64,000 nucleotides of DNA from contig MVZN01000007.1 in NCBI GenBank assembly GCA_002069125.1, forward strand, positions 23,450 through 87,449. Direction: 5' to 3'. Under the pieces are notes generated by a model. The model was not told where the DNA came from, ran no database searches, and was given only the letters and a program-made list of their open reading frames with translations. This DNA is from Spirochaetes bacterium ADurb.BinA120. Its GTDB lineage: Bacteria > Spirochaetota > UBA4802 > UBA5368. This document shows, in pieces, positions 41,657-50,125 of this stretch; the first letter of the stretch is position 1, and each line of letters starts with the position of its first letter. The translations under genes and the position numbers were made by a program.

Positions 41657-44332
41657 CTACGCGCGGATAAGGGAATGGATGATCTGGATCAACTCGTCGA
41701 TCTGAAATGGTTTTTTGGCCACGGCGTTAAATCCATATTTTCGGTATTCGGACATAACAGGGTTTTCCGAATAACCGCTTGCCACAATCGCCTGTACCTC
41801 CGGATCGACCTGCCTTATGGCCTCCATCGTAGCCTTGCCTCCCAGCCCCCCCTGGATGGTGAGGTCGAGAATGACAAGGTTAAAGGGCGTCCCATCTTCG
41901 ATAGCGCCGCAGAAAAGCTCGAAAGCCTGGGCCCCGTCCTTAGAGCACTGGACTTGGAATCCAAGGCGGGACAGGAGCTTTTCCATCACCTTTAGAACCT
42001 GAACGTCGTCATCCATCAGCAGAATTTTCCCTTCCCCGAATCCTGCCGGCATGGGGATACCCGCGTCTTCCGGTATCTTCCCCTCGGATATCGGGAAAAA
42101 CAGGGTGAAGGTCGCCCCGTGTCCGAACTGTGATTCCACCTCGACATGTCCGGAGTGGTTCTTGATTATTGAATAAACGGTGGAGAGCCCCAGGCCGCTG
42201 CCGTCCTTTTTTGTGGTGAAATATGGATCGAATATTTTCTGTAAGAGCTCCTCCGGAATTCCCACGCCGTAATCCTTTATCGAGATGGATATATAACACC
42301 CGGGAGTCAGGGGATACCTCCTCTTTTCCATAGGGGTTATAACCCTGTTTCTGGCCGATATGTCGATTTTTCCATCTCCACTCATTGACTGAATGGCATT
42401 AATGATGAGATTGTTGAAAACTTGGCTTATCTGGCCCTCATCCACGTCTACGAGCCAGAGATCTTCGGGGATTGAAAGATCGCATTGAATCTGTGTGCCC
42501 CGAAGCGTGAATATAATCGTCTCCTGTATTAGTTCGACCAGGGAGATCGTTTTTTTTATGGGAGAGCCGCCCCGTGAGAAGGTAAGGAGTTGAAGCGTAA
42601 GATCCTTGGCCCTATAGGAGGCTTTTTCCGCGTCGGTCAGCGATTCGAATGCCTCGGATTCGGCGTCTATATCGATCTTGGCCAGAGCGATATTGCCGAT
42701 TATGGAAGTAAGTATATTGTTGAAGTCGTGGGCAATGCCTCCGGCAAGCAGACCAAGAGACTCCAGCTTCTGCGCCTTGTAAAGCTCCTCTTCGATCTTT
42801 TTTCTATCGGTTATATCTCTGCAGTTAGCAATGATTCCCTTGAGCGTGTGATGCCGGGTGATTTCCTTGGCCTTAATTTCGAGAACGCGCCAGGAGCCGT
42901 CATGGTGTTTTACCCTCATCTCCAGGGCCGGAACGCCCGATGGGTTGCGAAGGAGTTCGGAATAGGCGATTACGAATCTCCGTAAATCGCCCGGATGAAT
43001 GAACTCGATGATATCCCTGCCGATCATCTCCTCCGCTCCGTATCCCAGTGTCCTTTCGATTGAGGGGCTCTGGTAGATGATAGTTCCGGATTTTTCGAGG
43101 ATAATAATGAGGTCGGACCCTTCCTCGATCATTATACGAAAGCGCTCCTCACTCTCACGGAGGGCCAGCTCGGTTTCCTTGCGGGACGTGATGTCTCTGG
43201 TAATGGTAAGTATGGCGTCAGGCCGGCCGGATGAATCGCGTATGAACGTCGCGCGATTTTCGGTCCAGATGTTATTCTCGCCCGAGGAGAGTGTCTCGAC
43301 CAGTTCGAACGTGATTGTGCGGGATGGATCACGGCCGGCGTCATTTAGAAGTTCATCTTCAATAATTCCTAACAGATTCCCGCGCGACTGTTCGTCAAGA
43401 TGTATTCCGAAAGGAGATCCTATATATTCGTCATCAGGGGTTCCGAAAAGCTCTATCGCGTAGGGATTCGCGTAGATATAACGCATTGTCGACAGATCTA
43501 AAATTCGAATGGCGTCGCGAACGGTATCGGTGATGAGCCTAAGCAGCTTTTCACTCTCAAAAAGCCGTTGTTCGGCCTCCTTGCGCTGGGATATATCGAC
43601 GATGATGCCCCGGAAGCCGGCGAACCGGTTTTCTTTCATGATCCTGCTCGAGTGTATGAGGGCGGGGAATGTGCTTCCGTCCTTTTTTAGCAGGGTGTAT
43701 TCGGAGGCGTCGGTTTTGTCGCCTCCGATTATTCTGTTGATGTTGGCCTGTAGCGCGGGGTGGTCCCATCCGGCGACAACATCGAATATGTTGAAACCTT
43801 TTATGAAATCCTTTTCTTCGTATCCGAAGAGCATGTAGGCCTGCTTGTTTACATAGGTCAGTTTTCCTTTGTCATCGCTTTCAAAGGCGGCCTCGGGGAG
43901 GTTGTCAGAGAACATGCGAAACCGGTGCTCGTTTTCATCCAGCGAGGGATGAATGCCGTGTCGACCGGTAATCTCCCGGATAAAGATGCAAGTAGCGGGA
44001 AGCTTGTCCCAAGTGATGTCGAAACTAATAGATTCGACATTCACCGCACAACCGTTTAGGGAAACGATTCTGAAGGCGTGTATTCCGGGACTGACTCCGG
44101 CATGTCCTGGCCCGGCGTCTTTTTCCTCCAGGCCGCGGTCTTCGGAATGCACAAAATCGAGAAATGGCCGGTTGAGGCAATCTTCGGGGGTATGACCAGC
44201 AAGTTCGGATATGGCCCGATTTACATAACGTACCCTTCCATCCTGTATAACGAAGATCGGGTCAGGTGATATTTCGACGATATACCGGAAAATGTCGTTA
44301 TTATGTAAAGGGATTGTCGTCATCGCGCGCAT
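41657..44332 (-). CDS. Hybrid histidine kinase: four PAS, kinase core, receiver
   Basis: Cytoplasmic hybrid sensor kinase of about 891 residues with no transmembrane helix. Four PAS domains (for example SPDPIFVIQDGRVRYVN and SGTIIYQSPSIERTLGYG) lead to a dimerisation segment with the phospho-accepting His in LLAGGIAHDFNNILTSI. A HATPase follows (NNLIINAIQSM and DYGVGIPEELLQKIFDPYFT, then SGLGLSTVYSI) and a C-terminal receiver (LLMDDDVQ, VILDLTI, KKPF). No DNA-binding output is present, so it passes its signal to a partner. It is divergent from the sigma-54 activator gene. The start is uncertain: ATG 44332 or 44323, neither with a strong ribosome site. Confidence 0.88.
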   Translation of the reverse strand: MRAMTTIPLHNNDIFRYIVEISPDPIFVIQDGRVRYVNRAISELAGHTPEDCLNRPFLDFVHSEDRGLEEKDAGPGHAGVSPGIHAFRIVSLNGCAVNVESISFDITWDKLPATCIFIREITGRHGIHPSLDENEHRFRMFSDNLPEAAFESDDKGKLTYVNKQAYMLFGYEEKDFIKGFNIFDVVAGWDHPALQANINRIIGGDKTDASEYTLLKKDGSTFPALIHSSRIMKENRFAGFRGIIVDISQRKEAEQRLFESEKLLRLITDTVRDAIRILDLSTMRYIYANPYAIELFGTPDDEYIGSPFGIHLDEQSRGNLLGIIEDELLNDAGRDPSRTITFELVETLSSGENNIWTENRATFIRDSSGRPDAILTITRDITSRKETELALRESEERFRIMIEEGSDLIIILEKSGTIIYQSPSIERTLGYGAEEMIGRDIIEFIHPGDLRRFVIAYSELLRNPSGVPALEMRVKHHDGSWRVLEIKAKEITRHHTLKGIIANCRDITDRKKIEEELYKAQKLESLGLLAGGIAHDFNNILTSIIGNIALAKIDIDAESEAFESLTDAEKASYRAKDLTLQLLTFSRGGSPIKKTISLVELIQETIIFTLRGTQIQCDLSIPEDLWLVDVDEGQISQVFNNLIINAIQSMSGDGKIDISARNRVITPMEKRRYPLTPGCYISISIKDYGVGIPEELLQKIFDPYFTTKKDGSGLGLSTVYSIIKNHSGHVEVESQFGHGATFTLFFPISEGKIPEDAGIPMPAGFGEGKILLMDDDVQVLKVMEKLLSRLGFQVQCSKDGAQAFELFCGAIEDGTPFNLVILDLTIQGGLGGKATMEAIRQVDPEVQAIVASGYSENPVMSEYRKYGFNAVAKKPFQIDELIQIIHSLIRA

Positions 44333-44504
44333 GCCAACCCGAGGATGATTATTGTGCTTGATTATTGAATTATTTTTCAATTAAAATTTTACGTGAATCC
44401 GAAAGTCGTGTAAAATGTTTTAAAACCACGGCAAATCCATGGATGGATAATGAGAGCGGCCTATATTGGCTTGAATTTGGAGCCTCATTACCGCGGGATG
44501 AACG

Positions 44505-45818
44505 ATGAGTAACGGCCGGCCCATAAACGACATCATTCTCGACAGCATAGCCGACGGCGTGTTTACCGTGGATATGGATTTCAGGATCACCTACATCAAC
44601 AGGGCCGCCGGAAAAATACTGGGAATAAGCGAAGAGGAGGCAATCGGAAAATACTGCTACGAGATTTTTCATGCCAATATATGCGAGCATTCCTGCGCGC
44701 TTGACGAAACAATAGAGACCGGAAGGACTATCGTCAATAAAACGATTTACATCGTCAACGCGAGCGGTGAGCGCATACCGATAAGCATAAGCACGGCGCT
44801 ATTAAAGGACGAAAACGGAGCGATAATAGGCGGAGTCGAGACATTCAGGGATATATCCGAGGTCGAAGAGCTCCGACGCGCAATAGAGGAAAAGTATACG
44901 TCGGAGGACATTGTAAGCAAGAACAAGCGCCTTCGTGAGTTGCTGGCGCTGCTTCCCGATATCGCCGAAAGCGACAGCTCGGTGCTAATAGAGGGGCAAA
45001 GCGGAACCGGAAAGGAGCTTGTGGCCAGGGCCATCCACAACCTGAGTGCGCGCGCGGAGAGGCCCATCATCGTGATTAATTGCGCCGCTCTGCCGGAGAG
45101 CCTTCTCGAATCCGAATTGTTCGGTTATAAAGCCGGAGCCTTTACCGATGCGAGAAGGGACAAGCCGGGGAAGTTCGCGGCAGCGGAAGGCGGCACCCTT
45201 TTCCTTGACGAAATCGGGGAAATACAGCCGTTTATACAGGTGAAATTGCTCAGATTTCTTCAGGAAAGGGAATACGAGCCGCTCGGGAGCTTGCAAACAG
45301 TCAAGGCCGATGTAAGAATTGTGGCGGCCACCAACAAGGACCTCCTGAACGAGGTCCACGCCGGGCGCTTCCGGGACGACCTCTATTATCGATTGAATGT
45401 AATCAATATTTCACTTCCTCCGCTTGCTGAGCGCAGGGAGGATATTCCGCTCCTCATACGCCATTTTATAAAAAAATATAACGCGATCAAGGGCAAGGAT
45501 GTGGAAGGGGTATCGGACGAGGTAATTAATGTACTGATGGAGTACGACTATCCTGGGAATATAAGAGAGCTCGAAAACGCGATAGAGCACGCATTCGCGC
45601 TGTGCAAGGAGTCCTATATTCAACTCGGACACCTCCCGGCGCGATTCAGGGGCCACGATCATTCACCAGTCGGGCACAGCACGCTTGAAGACGTAGAGCG
45701 GCATTATATCCAAATGGCCCTGGAGAGGCATCAGGCCAACAGAAGCAAGGCTGCCCGAGAACTTGGCATCGACCCATCGACTCTCTGGCGTAAAATGAAA
45801 AAGTTTGGAATCGAATGA
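44505..45818 (+). CDS. PAS-AAA-Fis sigma-54-dependent transcriptional activator
   Basis: A 437-residue enhancer-binding protein. The N-terminal PAS (residues 8-120) carries a cysteine cluster C51-x8-C60-x3-C64 in YCYEIFHANICEHSC. The AAA domain has Walker A GQSGTGKE (about 164-171) and Walker B GGTLFLDEIGEI. The sigma-54 contact loop reads GAFTDA instead of GAFTGA. The arginine finger region is FRDDLYYRLNV. The C-terminal Fis helix-turn-helix is RSKAARELGIDPSTLWRKMK. It is followed by two palindromes and a sigma-54 promoter for the ORP-type operon, so it is very probably that operon's regulator, like DVU2106 in Desulfovibrio vulgaris. Confidence 0.9.
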   Translation: MSNGRPINDIILDSIADGVFTVDMDFRITYINRAAGKILGISEEEAIGKYCYEIFHANICEHSCALDETIETGRTIVNKTIYIVNASGERIPISISTALLKDENGAIIGGVETFRDISEVEELRRAIEEKYTSEDIVSKNKRLRELLALLPDIAESDSSVLIEGQSGTGKELVARAIHNLSARAERPIIVINCAALPESLLESELFGYKAGAFTDARRDKPGKFAAAEGGTLFLDEIGEIQPFIQVKLLRFLQEREYEPLGSLQTVKADVRIVAATNKDLLNEVHAGRFRDDLYYRLNVINISLPPLAERREDIPLLIRHFIKKYNAIKGKDVEGVSDEVINVLMEYDYPGNIRELENAIEHAFALCKESYIQLGHLPARFRGHDHSPVGHSTLEDVERHYIQMALERHQANRSKAARELGIDPSTLWRKMKKFGIE

Positions 45819-45820
45819 GA

Positions 45821-45833
45821 TTGCATATTGCAA
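45821..45833. promoter_or_regulatory. Predicted activator site 1 (TTGCA-N3-TGCAA)
   Basis: TTGCATATTGCAA, three bases after the activator stop codon. The same half-sites recur in site 2, 32 bp away centre to centre (about three helical turns). Confidence 0.65.
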
Positions 45834-45849
45834 TAATATCGGGTAAAAA

Positions 45850-45868
45850 ATATTGCATTGTGCAATAT
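45850..45868. promoter_or_regulatory. Predicted activator site 2 (TTGCA-N3-TGCAA)
   Basis: A perfect palindrome ATATTGCA-TTG-TGCAATAT. Both sites are followed by a similar TATCGGGTA stretch. Its centre is about 190 bp before the sigma-54 promoter, a normal enhancer distance. Confidence 0.7.
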
Positions 45869-45969
45869 CGGGTATATATTAACAATCAGTAGATCTTATT
45901 CTGACAATTACTTTTAGGAATTTTCCAAAGTTACAGCCCATATATTCTGTTTCGCGACTGAAATCGACC

Positions 45970-46005
45970 CTATTTAGCAATATAAATAGAATCTGATCTC
46001 AGATT
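45970..46005. promoter_or_regulatory. Two further inverted repeats between enhancer and promoter
   Basis: CTATTTA-GCAATA-TAAATAG (45970-45989) and AATCTGA-TC-TCAGATT (45990-46005) are directly adjacent. They are AT-rich and lie between the enhancer sites and the sigma-54 promoter, where DNA bending proteins often bind. No consensus assignment is made. Confidence 0.35.
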
Positions 46006-46034
46006 TTGCCATAAACCCAATTATAATGTTACTC

Positions 46035-46051
46035 TGGCATGATTTCTGCTT
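46035..46051 (+). promoter_or_regulatory. Sigma-54 (-24/-12) promoter of the ORP-type operon
   Basis: TGGCATGATTTCTGCTT matches TGGCAYG-N4-TTGCW with the obligatory GG (46036-46037) and GC (46048-46049) exactly 10 bases apart. Transcription start is predicted at about 46061, one base before the first start codon. A TATAAT at 46051-46056 overlaps downstream. Confidence 0.8.
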
Positions 46052-46061
46052 ATAATATATC

Positions 46062-46472
46062 ATGGATACTCTGCGTGTGGCTATACCGGTATTCAATGGA
46101 CGCGTGTCGCCCCTGCTCGACGTCGCCGCTTCCTTTTTATACGCTGATATTGGAGGCGGTAAAGTAGGCGACAGGTACTTCGTTAAACTGGCCGAGAATT
46201 CCTCTATCTTACGCATAAGCTTTCTCAAGGAGAAGGGCGTCTCGCTTCTCATCTGTAGCGCAGTAAGCCGGGAATGCGCGTGCGCCATGGCGAGAATGGG
46301 GATAACCGTTCTTCCAGGAATAATAGGGGACGCCGACGAGGTCCTGGAGGCATTCGCTCGAGACGCGCTCAATTCGGAGCGTTTCGCCATGCCGGGCTGC
46401 TGCGGCGGGTTTGGCTCGGGAAGAAGGGGATGTCCAACACGGCAAGGCAGAAAGCAGAATGATAGTAGATAA
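46062..46472 (+). CDS. NifX/NifB-family (FeMo-cofactor-type) protein 1 of ORP operon
   Basis: A 136-residue protein with the dinitrogenase iron-molybdenum cofactor-binding fold. It starts TLRVAIPVFNGRVSPLLDVA, followed by a VSLLICSAVSRECACAMARM segment and ITVLPGIIGDADEVLEAF. The C-terminal tail (MPGCCGGFGSGRRGCPTR) has three Cys and many Gly/Arg and may bind a metal cluster or a partner. It is the first gene behind the sigma-54 promoter, with almost no 5' leader and no ribosome site. Related proteins include ORP, which carries a Mo-Cu cluster; no nitrogenase is implied. Confidence 0.82.
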   Translation: MDTLRVAIPVFNGRVSPLLDVAASFLYADIGGGKVGDRYFVKLAENSSILRISFLKEKGVSLLICSAVSRECACAMARMGITVLPGIIGDADEVLEAFARDALNSERFAMPGCCGGFGSGRRGCPTRQGRKQNDSR

Positions 46473-46484
46473 GGGGTAAGGGCA

Positions 46485-46844
46485 ATGAAGATAGCGATAA
46501 GCGCGGAATCGGATCGGATCACCGGTGCGGTGGATACGAGGTTCGGAAGGGCCAGGGGATTTATAATATACGATACGGATACAGATGGGAACGTCTTTAT
46601 AGATAATAAACAGAATCTCGAGAGCGCCCAGGGCGCCGGGATACAATCGGCGAAAACGGTGATAAATGCCGGAGTCGCGATTCTCATAACAGGAAACGTC
46701 GGCCCTAAGGCATATACGACCCTGCAGGCCGCCGGTATAGAGATATATACCGGAGCGCAGGGGCGTGTGGCTGACGCTGTGGAGGATTATAAAAACGGTA
46801 AGCTTCGGAAGGCGGATGGCGCGAATGTCGAAAGCCACTGGTAA
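46485..46844 (+). CDS. NifX/NifB-family protein 2 of ORP operon
   Basis: A 119-residue NifX-like protein beginning MKIAISAESDRITGAVDTRF and continuing with the family blocks GAGIQSAKTVINAGVAILIT and AYTTLQAAGIEIYTG. It ends with the common ANVESHW-type tail. The gene lies 12 bases behind the first NifX-like gene with AAGGGGTAAGGG upstream. It is the closest in size to Orange protein. In Desulfovibrio, ORP-type proteins form a complex with MinD-type ATPases and affect cell division; the other subunits are encoded further on in this operon. Confidence 0.87.
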   Translation: MKIAISAESDRITGAVDTRFGRARGFIIYDTDTDGNVFIDNKQNLESAQGAGIQSAKTVINAGVAILITGNVGPKAYTTLQAAGIEIYTGAQGRVADAVEDYKNGKLRKADGANVESHW

Positions 46845-46880
46845 CGTATGCCATGCCGTTCTGAAGCACGGGAGGGGTTT

Positions 46881-47360
46881 ATGTTAACCGGGAAACCAGG
46901 CAGCGTGGAATTTGACGGCTATGCCAGGCTGTCCCTTTGGGACGCCGACAGGATGGTAAGGGAATTTCTTGTTGGTAGACTCGAAAATCTTACCGGTAAA
47001 GTACGAGAGTGCTCGGAAAAAGCGCGCGCCCAGGGGCGCGAGAAACTGCTGTCGGAAATTGATACTATTGAACGCCGGCTTTCGAGAATAAGGGATCTTA
47101 CCGTCTATCGAGAGGGTTCGTACGTTCCTCCCTACATGAAACAGGGAATATCCCGGGCCGATACCCAATCACTAAACGAGACTGACGGCCGCCTGGAGGC
47201 ATTGATCGATGAAGCCTTCGCCATGATATCGGACTTAAGCTGTTCGGAAAAGGACCTTTATATCATCGATAAACTGAGTGCGATAAGCGGGGTTATGAGG
47301 AGTTTCGAATCCGAGCTTAATTCCCGGAGCAGACTGCTCAAGCGGGAAGCGAAGCCTTGA
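46881..47360 (+). CDS. Unknown helical protein in ORP operon
   Basis: ATG 46881 has GGAGG 5 bases upstream; the frame is open to 46848 without a ribosome site. The 159-residue product is mainly helical and charged, with no Cys apart from two. Helices run about 25-70 (ADRMVREFLVGRLENLTGKV), 75-90 and 110-155. A short proline-containing loop, GSYVPPYMKQG, separates them. I recognise no family. Its position between the NifX-like genes and the MBL/MinD genes argues that it belongs to the ORP-type complex. Confidence 0.6.
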   Translation: MLTGKPGSVEFDGYARLSLWDADRMVREFLVGRLENLTGKVRECSEKARAQGREKLLSEIDTIERRLSRIRDLTVYREGSYVPPYMKQGISRADTQSLNETDGRLEALIDEAFAMISDLSCSEKDLYIIDKLSAISGVMRSFESELNSRSRLLKREAKP

Positions 47361-47386
47361 AATCCGAACGGCTCGATGATGAGGGC

Positions 47387-47518
47387 ATGACAGGCTGGTG
47401 TTATTGTTCGGGGTGCGCAGGGTATGTATGCCAGCCACGGGCCATGCGTCCGGAAGTGATCGCTTCACTGAGGTTGAAGCCGATTAGCCAGGCCATATCG
47501 CTATTATCGATTTCTTAA
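47387..47518 (+). CDS. Tiny Cys-rich ORF in ORP operon
   Basis: A 43-codon frame below usual gene-finder limits, possibly starting 10 codons earlier at TTG 47357, where it would overlap the previous stop. The N-terminus MTGWCYCSGCAGYVC carries C-x-C-x2-C-x4-C, a compact potential metal site. The rest (RPEVIASLRLKPISQAISLL) is an amphipathic helix. It fills the 180-base gap between two operon genes. The ribosome site is poor (GAGGG one base from the ATG). It may be a real small protein or a remnant of a larger gene. Confidence 0.4.
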   Translation: MTGWCYCSGCAGYVCQPRAMRPEVIASLRLKPISQAISLLSIS

Positions 47519-47542
47519 TCATGAATTCGTGATGGAGTGAGT

Positions 47543-48388
47543 ATGAAAAAATTGAAGCTGTCTGTTGTTTGCGAGAATACCGTCGGATCGCCGCTTCCTT
47601 TCATCGGGGAGCACGGGCTGTCCTTCCTTATCGAGGAAGCCACAAACACGCTATACGATACCGGCCAGGGCTTCGGCTTGCTTAACAATATGAAAGTGAT
47701 GGGTAAAGATCCGGATGGGATTGACCGGGTTATAATAAGCCACGGACATTATGACCATACTGGCGGATTGATGGGAATGCTCAAGGCGCGCAAAACCGGC
47801 CTGGAGGTCTTCTGCCATCCTGAGGCCTTCATTCCAAAAATCGCCCTTTACGAGATGCCCGGTAATGACCTGGAGGTGCCCATTGGGTTCCAATTATCCC
47901 GTCAGGAATATGAAAATGCGGGCGCCAGTTTCAATTGGATCTCCGGGTGGGGAAAGCTTACTGAAAGCGTCTCGTTTATCACCGATGTCGCCCGACCGGA
48001 GGGATGGAGAACCTGGGATGTCAGGCTAAAAAGAAAAATCGATGGCTCCGTAAAAGAGGACCCGTTTAACGATGACCTGTCGTTGATGCTGGATACCAGA
48101 AGCGGCCCGGTGGTCCTTTTAGGCTGCGCCCATGCCGGGATAGTAGAGATACTCGAGGATATCGTTTCGAAAAGCGGACACTCCAAATTGCACGCCGTGA
48201 TAGGCGGCACGCATCTCGAAAGCGCCTCAGAAGAATACCTGAACAAAACAATCGAAATCCTGGAAAAATACGATGTCGCTCTGATCGGAACATCCCACTG
48301 CACCGGCTTCAAGAGGTCATCGACCCTGGCGGCCCATTTCAAGGAAAAATTCATTCAGGTCGCCACAGGCACGGTGCTGGAGTTCTGA
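47543..48388 (+). CDS. Metallo-beta-lactamase-fold hydrolase of ORP operon
   Basis: ATG 47543 has GGAG 5 bases upstream. The 281-residue protein has the MBL zinc motif in ISHGHYDHTGG (about 67-77), a second metal block in LLGCAHAGIVEI (about 195) and HLESASEEY/GTSHCTGF at the end. This is the COG1237 group, annotated from archaeal ribofuranosylaminobenzene phosphate synthase-like sequences, although the bacterial members have no demonstrated reaction. It is found repeatedly beside MinD-type ferredoxin ATPases in anaerobes. The following gene starts 2 bases after its stop. Confidence 0.85.
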   Translation: MKKLKLSVVCENTVGSPLPFIGEHGLSFLIEEATNTLYDTGQGFGLLNNMKVMGKDPDGIDRVIISHGHYDHTGGLMGMLKARKTGLEVFCHPEAFIPKIALYEMPGNDLEVPIGFQLSRQEYENAGASFNWISGWGKLTESVSFITDVARPEGWRTWDVRLKRKIDGSVKEDPFNDDLSLMLDTRSGPVVLLGCAHAGIVEILEDIVSKSGHSKLHAVIGGTHLESASEEYLNKTIEILEKYDVALIGTSHCTGFKRSSTLAAHFKEKFIQVATGTVLEF

Positions 48389-48389
48389 T

Positions 48390-49262
48390 ATGGCGGACAG
48401 GGTTCATATCGCCATCGCGAGCGGCAAGGGAGGGACCGGAAAGACGACCATCGCCGTTTCTCTCGCAAACAGGTTCGCGGAGCTGGGAAGGAAGGTGGCC
48501 CTCCTCGACTGCGACGTGGAAGAGCCAAACGCGAATCTTTTTCTGAAAACCGAAATCCGCGTCAAGGAAACCATTTATACGCCCATTCCGGAAGTCGATG
48601 AAGACAAATGCAACGGATGCGGAAGATGCGAAGAGGTATGCAACTTTAACGCGATTGTAATCGTCAAGCAAAAGCCGCTCGTTTTCCCGGACCTCTGCCA
48701 TTCCTGCGGAGGATGCGTAATGGAATGCCCCGAGAAGGCGCTGTACGAAGTCCAGAAGGAGGTAGGGGGCCTCGAAGAGGGATACGATGAGAGGGTCATT
48801 TATGCGGGCGGACGGCTTAAAATTGGCCAACCAGTATCCCCCCCGCTCATCAAGGCCCTTAAAAGCAACTGCTATTCGTCCGATGTCAGGATAATAGACG
48901 CGCCGCCCGGGACCTCGTGCCCGGTGGTGGAATCACTTCGCGGCAACGATTGCGCGGTACTGGTCACGGAGCCCACGCCTTTCGGGCTGAACGATTTGAA
49001 GCTCGCGGTAGGAATGGTCCGCAGGCTGGGGATACCCTTCGGCATATTGATAAACAGGTCCGATATCGGCGACGATTCCGTTCTCCGATACTGCCGGGAG
49101 GAGAAGCTGGAACTGATAGCGTCCGTACCGCACTCGCGTCCGCTCGCCGAGGCCTATTCGCGTGGGGATTTCGTCAAATTTTTCATTGCGGAATTTCCGC
49201 AAGTCTTCGATGCGCTTGTGTCCTTTGCCGACAAACATTCCGCGGCGCGGAGGACAACATGA
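48390..49262 (+). CDS. MinD-superfamily ATPase with inserted ferredoxin domain, copy 1
   Basis: A 290-residue P-loop ATPase of the COG1149 type. The deviant Walker A is IASGKGGTGKTTIA (about 9-22) and the MinD switch LLDCDVEEPNANL follows at 39. A two-[4Fe-4S] ferredoxin domain is inserted at about 65-115: CNGCGRCEEVCNF and CHSCGGCVMECPEKA, eight Cys in two CxxCxxCxxxC sets. The rest of the ATPase continues with IIDAPPGTSCPVVESL. It resembles Desulfovibrio DVU2103/2104, ORP-complex ATPases. It is coupled to copy 2 by an ATGA overlap. Confidence 0.92.
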   Translation: MADRVHIAIASGKGGTGKTTIAVSLANRFAELGRKVALLDCDVEEPNANLFLKTEIRVKETIYTPIPEVDEDKCNGCGRCEEVCNFNAIVIVKQKPLVFPDLCHSCGGCVMECPEKALYEVQKEVGGLEEGYDERVIYAGGRLKIGQPVSPPLIKALKSNCYSSDVRIIDAPPGTSCPVVESLRGNDCAVLVTEPTPFGLNDLKLAVGMVRRLGIPFGILINRSDIGDDSVLRYCREEKLELIASVPHSRPLAEAYSRGDFVKFFIAEFPQVFDALVSFADKHSAARRTT

Positions 49263-50125
49263 CGATCAAGGAGCTTGTTGTTATCAGCGGCAAGGGTGGA
49301 ACCGGAAAAACCAGCATTGTCGCTTCCCTCGCGGCGCTTTCCGGCAAAAGCGTCCTCGCCGATTGCGATGTAGACGCGGCCGATCTGCATCTCGTTCTTT
49401 CGCCGGACGTACAAAAAGAAGGCGATTTTATCGGGGGCCTTGTAGCCGTCACCGACCTCAACCTGTGTACAGGATGCGGTAAATGCGTCGAGGTGTGCAG
49501 GTTCGACGCCTTTCTGGATAATTACGAGATCGATCCGCTGGCCTGTGAAGGTTGCGGGATATGCGAACGTGTTTGCCCATCCTCGGCCATTTCAATGATT
49601 GACAGGATTTCCGGAAGATGGTTTATCTCGGAAACACGTTTCGGTCCCATGGTTCACGCGCGGCTGGGTCTGGCGGAAGGCAATTCGGGGAAACTCGTGT
49701 CTTTGCTGAGGAACGAGGCGAAAAGGATAGCCGGAGAAAGAGGCCATGATCTTATCATCAGCGACGGCTCTCCCGGCATTGGATGCCCTGTTATCGCCTC
49801 AATAGCGGGGGCGACAGCCGTTCTGGTGGTGACCGAGCCGACGGTTAGCGGAATCCACGATCTGGAAAGGGTCGCCGCGCTTACCGAGCATTTCAAGATA
49901 AGAACGTTCGTCTGCATCAACAAGGCTGACTTGAATCCGGGCAATACGCGTTCCATCCGGGAACTTGCCTGCGGAAGGAATTTCGAGGTAATCGCCGAAA
50001 TACCGTATGACACGGCATTCACGCGGGCGCAGATGAACAAACAGAGTATCATCGAGGCTGGAAACGGAAAGACCGCCGACGCGATTCGCTCCATGTGGGA
50101 GACGGTAAAGCGTGAAATCATGTGA
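49259..50125 (+). CDS. MinD-superfamily ATPase with inserted ferredoxin domain, copy 2
   Basis: The start is ATG 49259 in ATGA overlap with copy 1; the frame is open 114 codons further up, but that is an artefact. The 288-residue protein has VISGKGGTGKTSIV (about 8-21), the LADCDVDAADLHLV switch, and a ferredoxin insert with CTGCGKCVEVCRF (about 68) and CEGCGICERVCPSSA (about 95). It continues with IISDGSPGIGCPVIASI and VTEPTVSGIHDLERV. It pairs with copy 1, most likely as an alternating heterodimer or two partners that load or position an iron-sulfur or Mo-Cu cluster. Confidence 0.92.
   Translation: MTIKELVVISGKGGTGKTSIVASLAALSGKSVLADCDVDAADLHLVLSPDVQKEGDFIGGLVAVTDLNLCTGCGKCVEVCRFDAFLDNYEIDPLACEGCGICERVCPSSAISMIDRISGRWFISETRFGPMVHARLGLAEGNSGKLVSLLRNEAKRIAGERGHDLIISDGSPGIGCPVIASIAGATAVLVVTEPTVSGIHDLERVAALTEHFKIRTFVCINKADLNPGNTRSIRELACGRNFEVIAEIPYDTAFTRAQMNKQSIIEAGNGKTADAIRSMWETVKREIM

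Noticed and set aside
48917..49258. 114-codon N-terminal extension of the second MinD-type ATPase
   Set aside because: It lies out of frame inside copy 1; the ATGA overlap at 49259 gives the true start.
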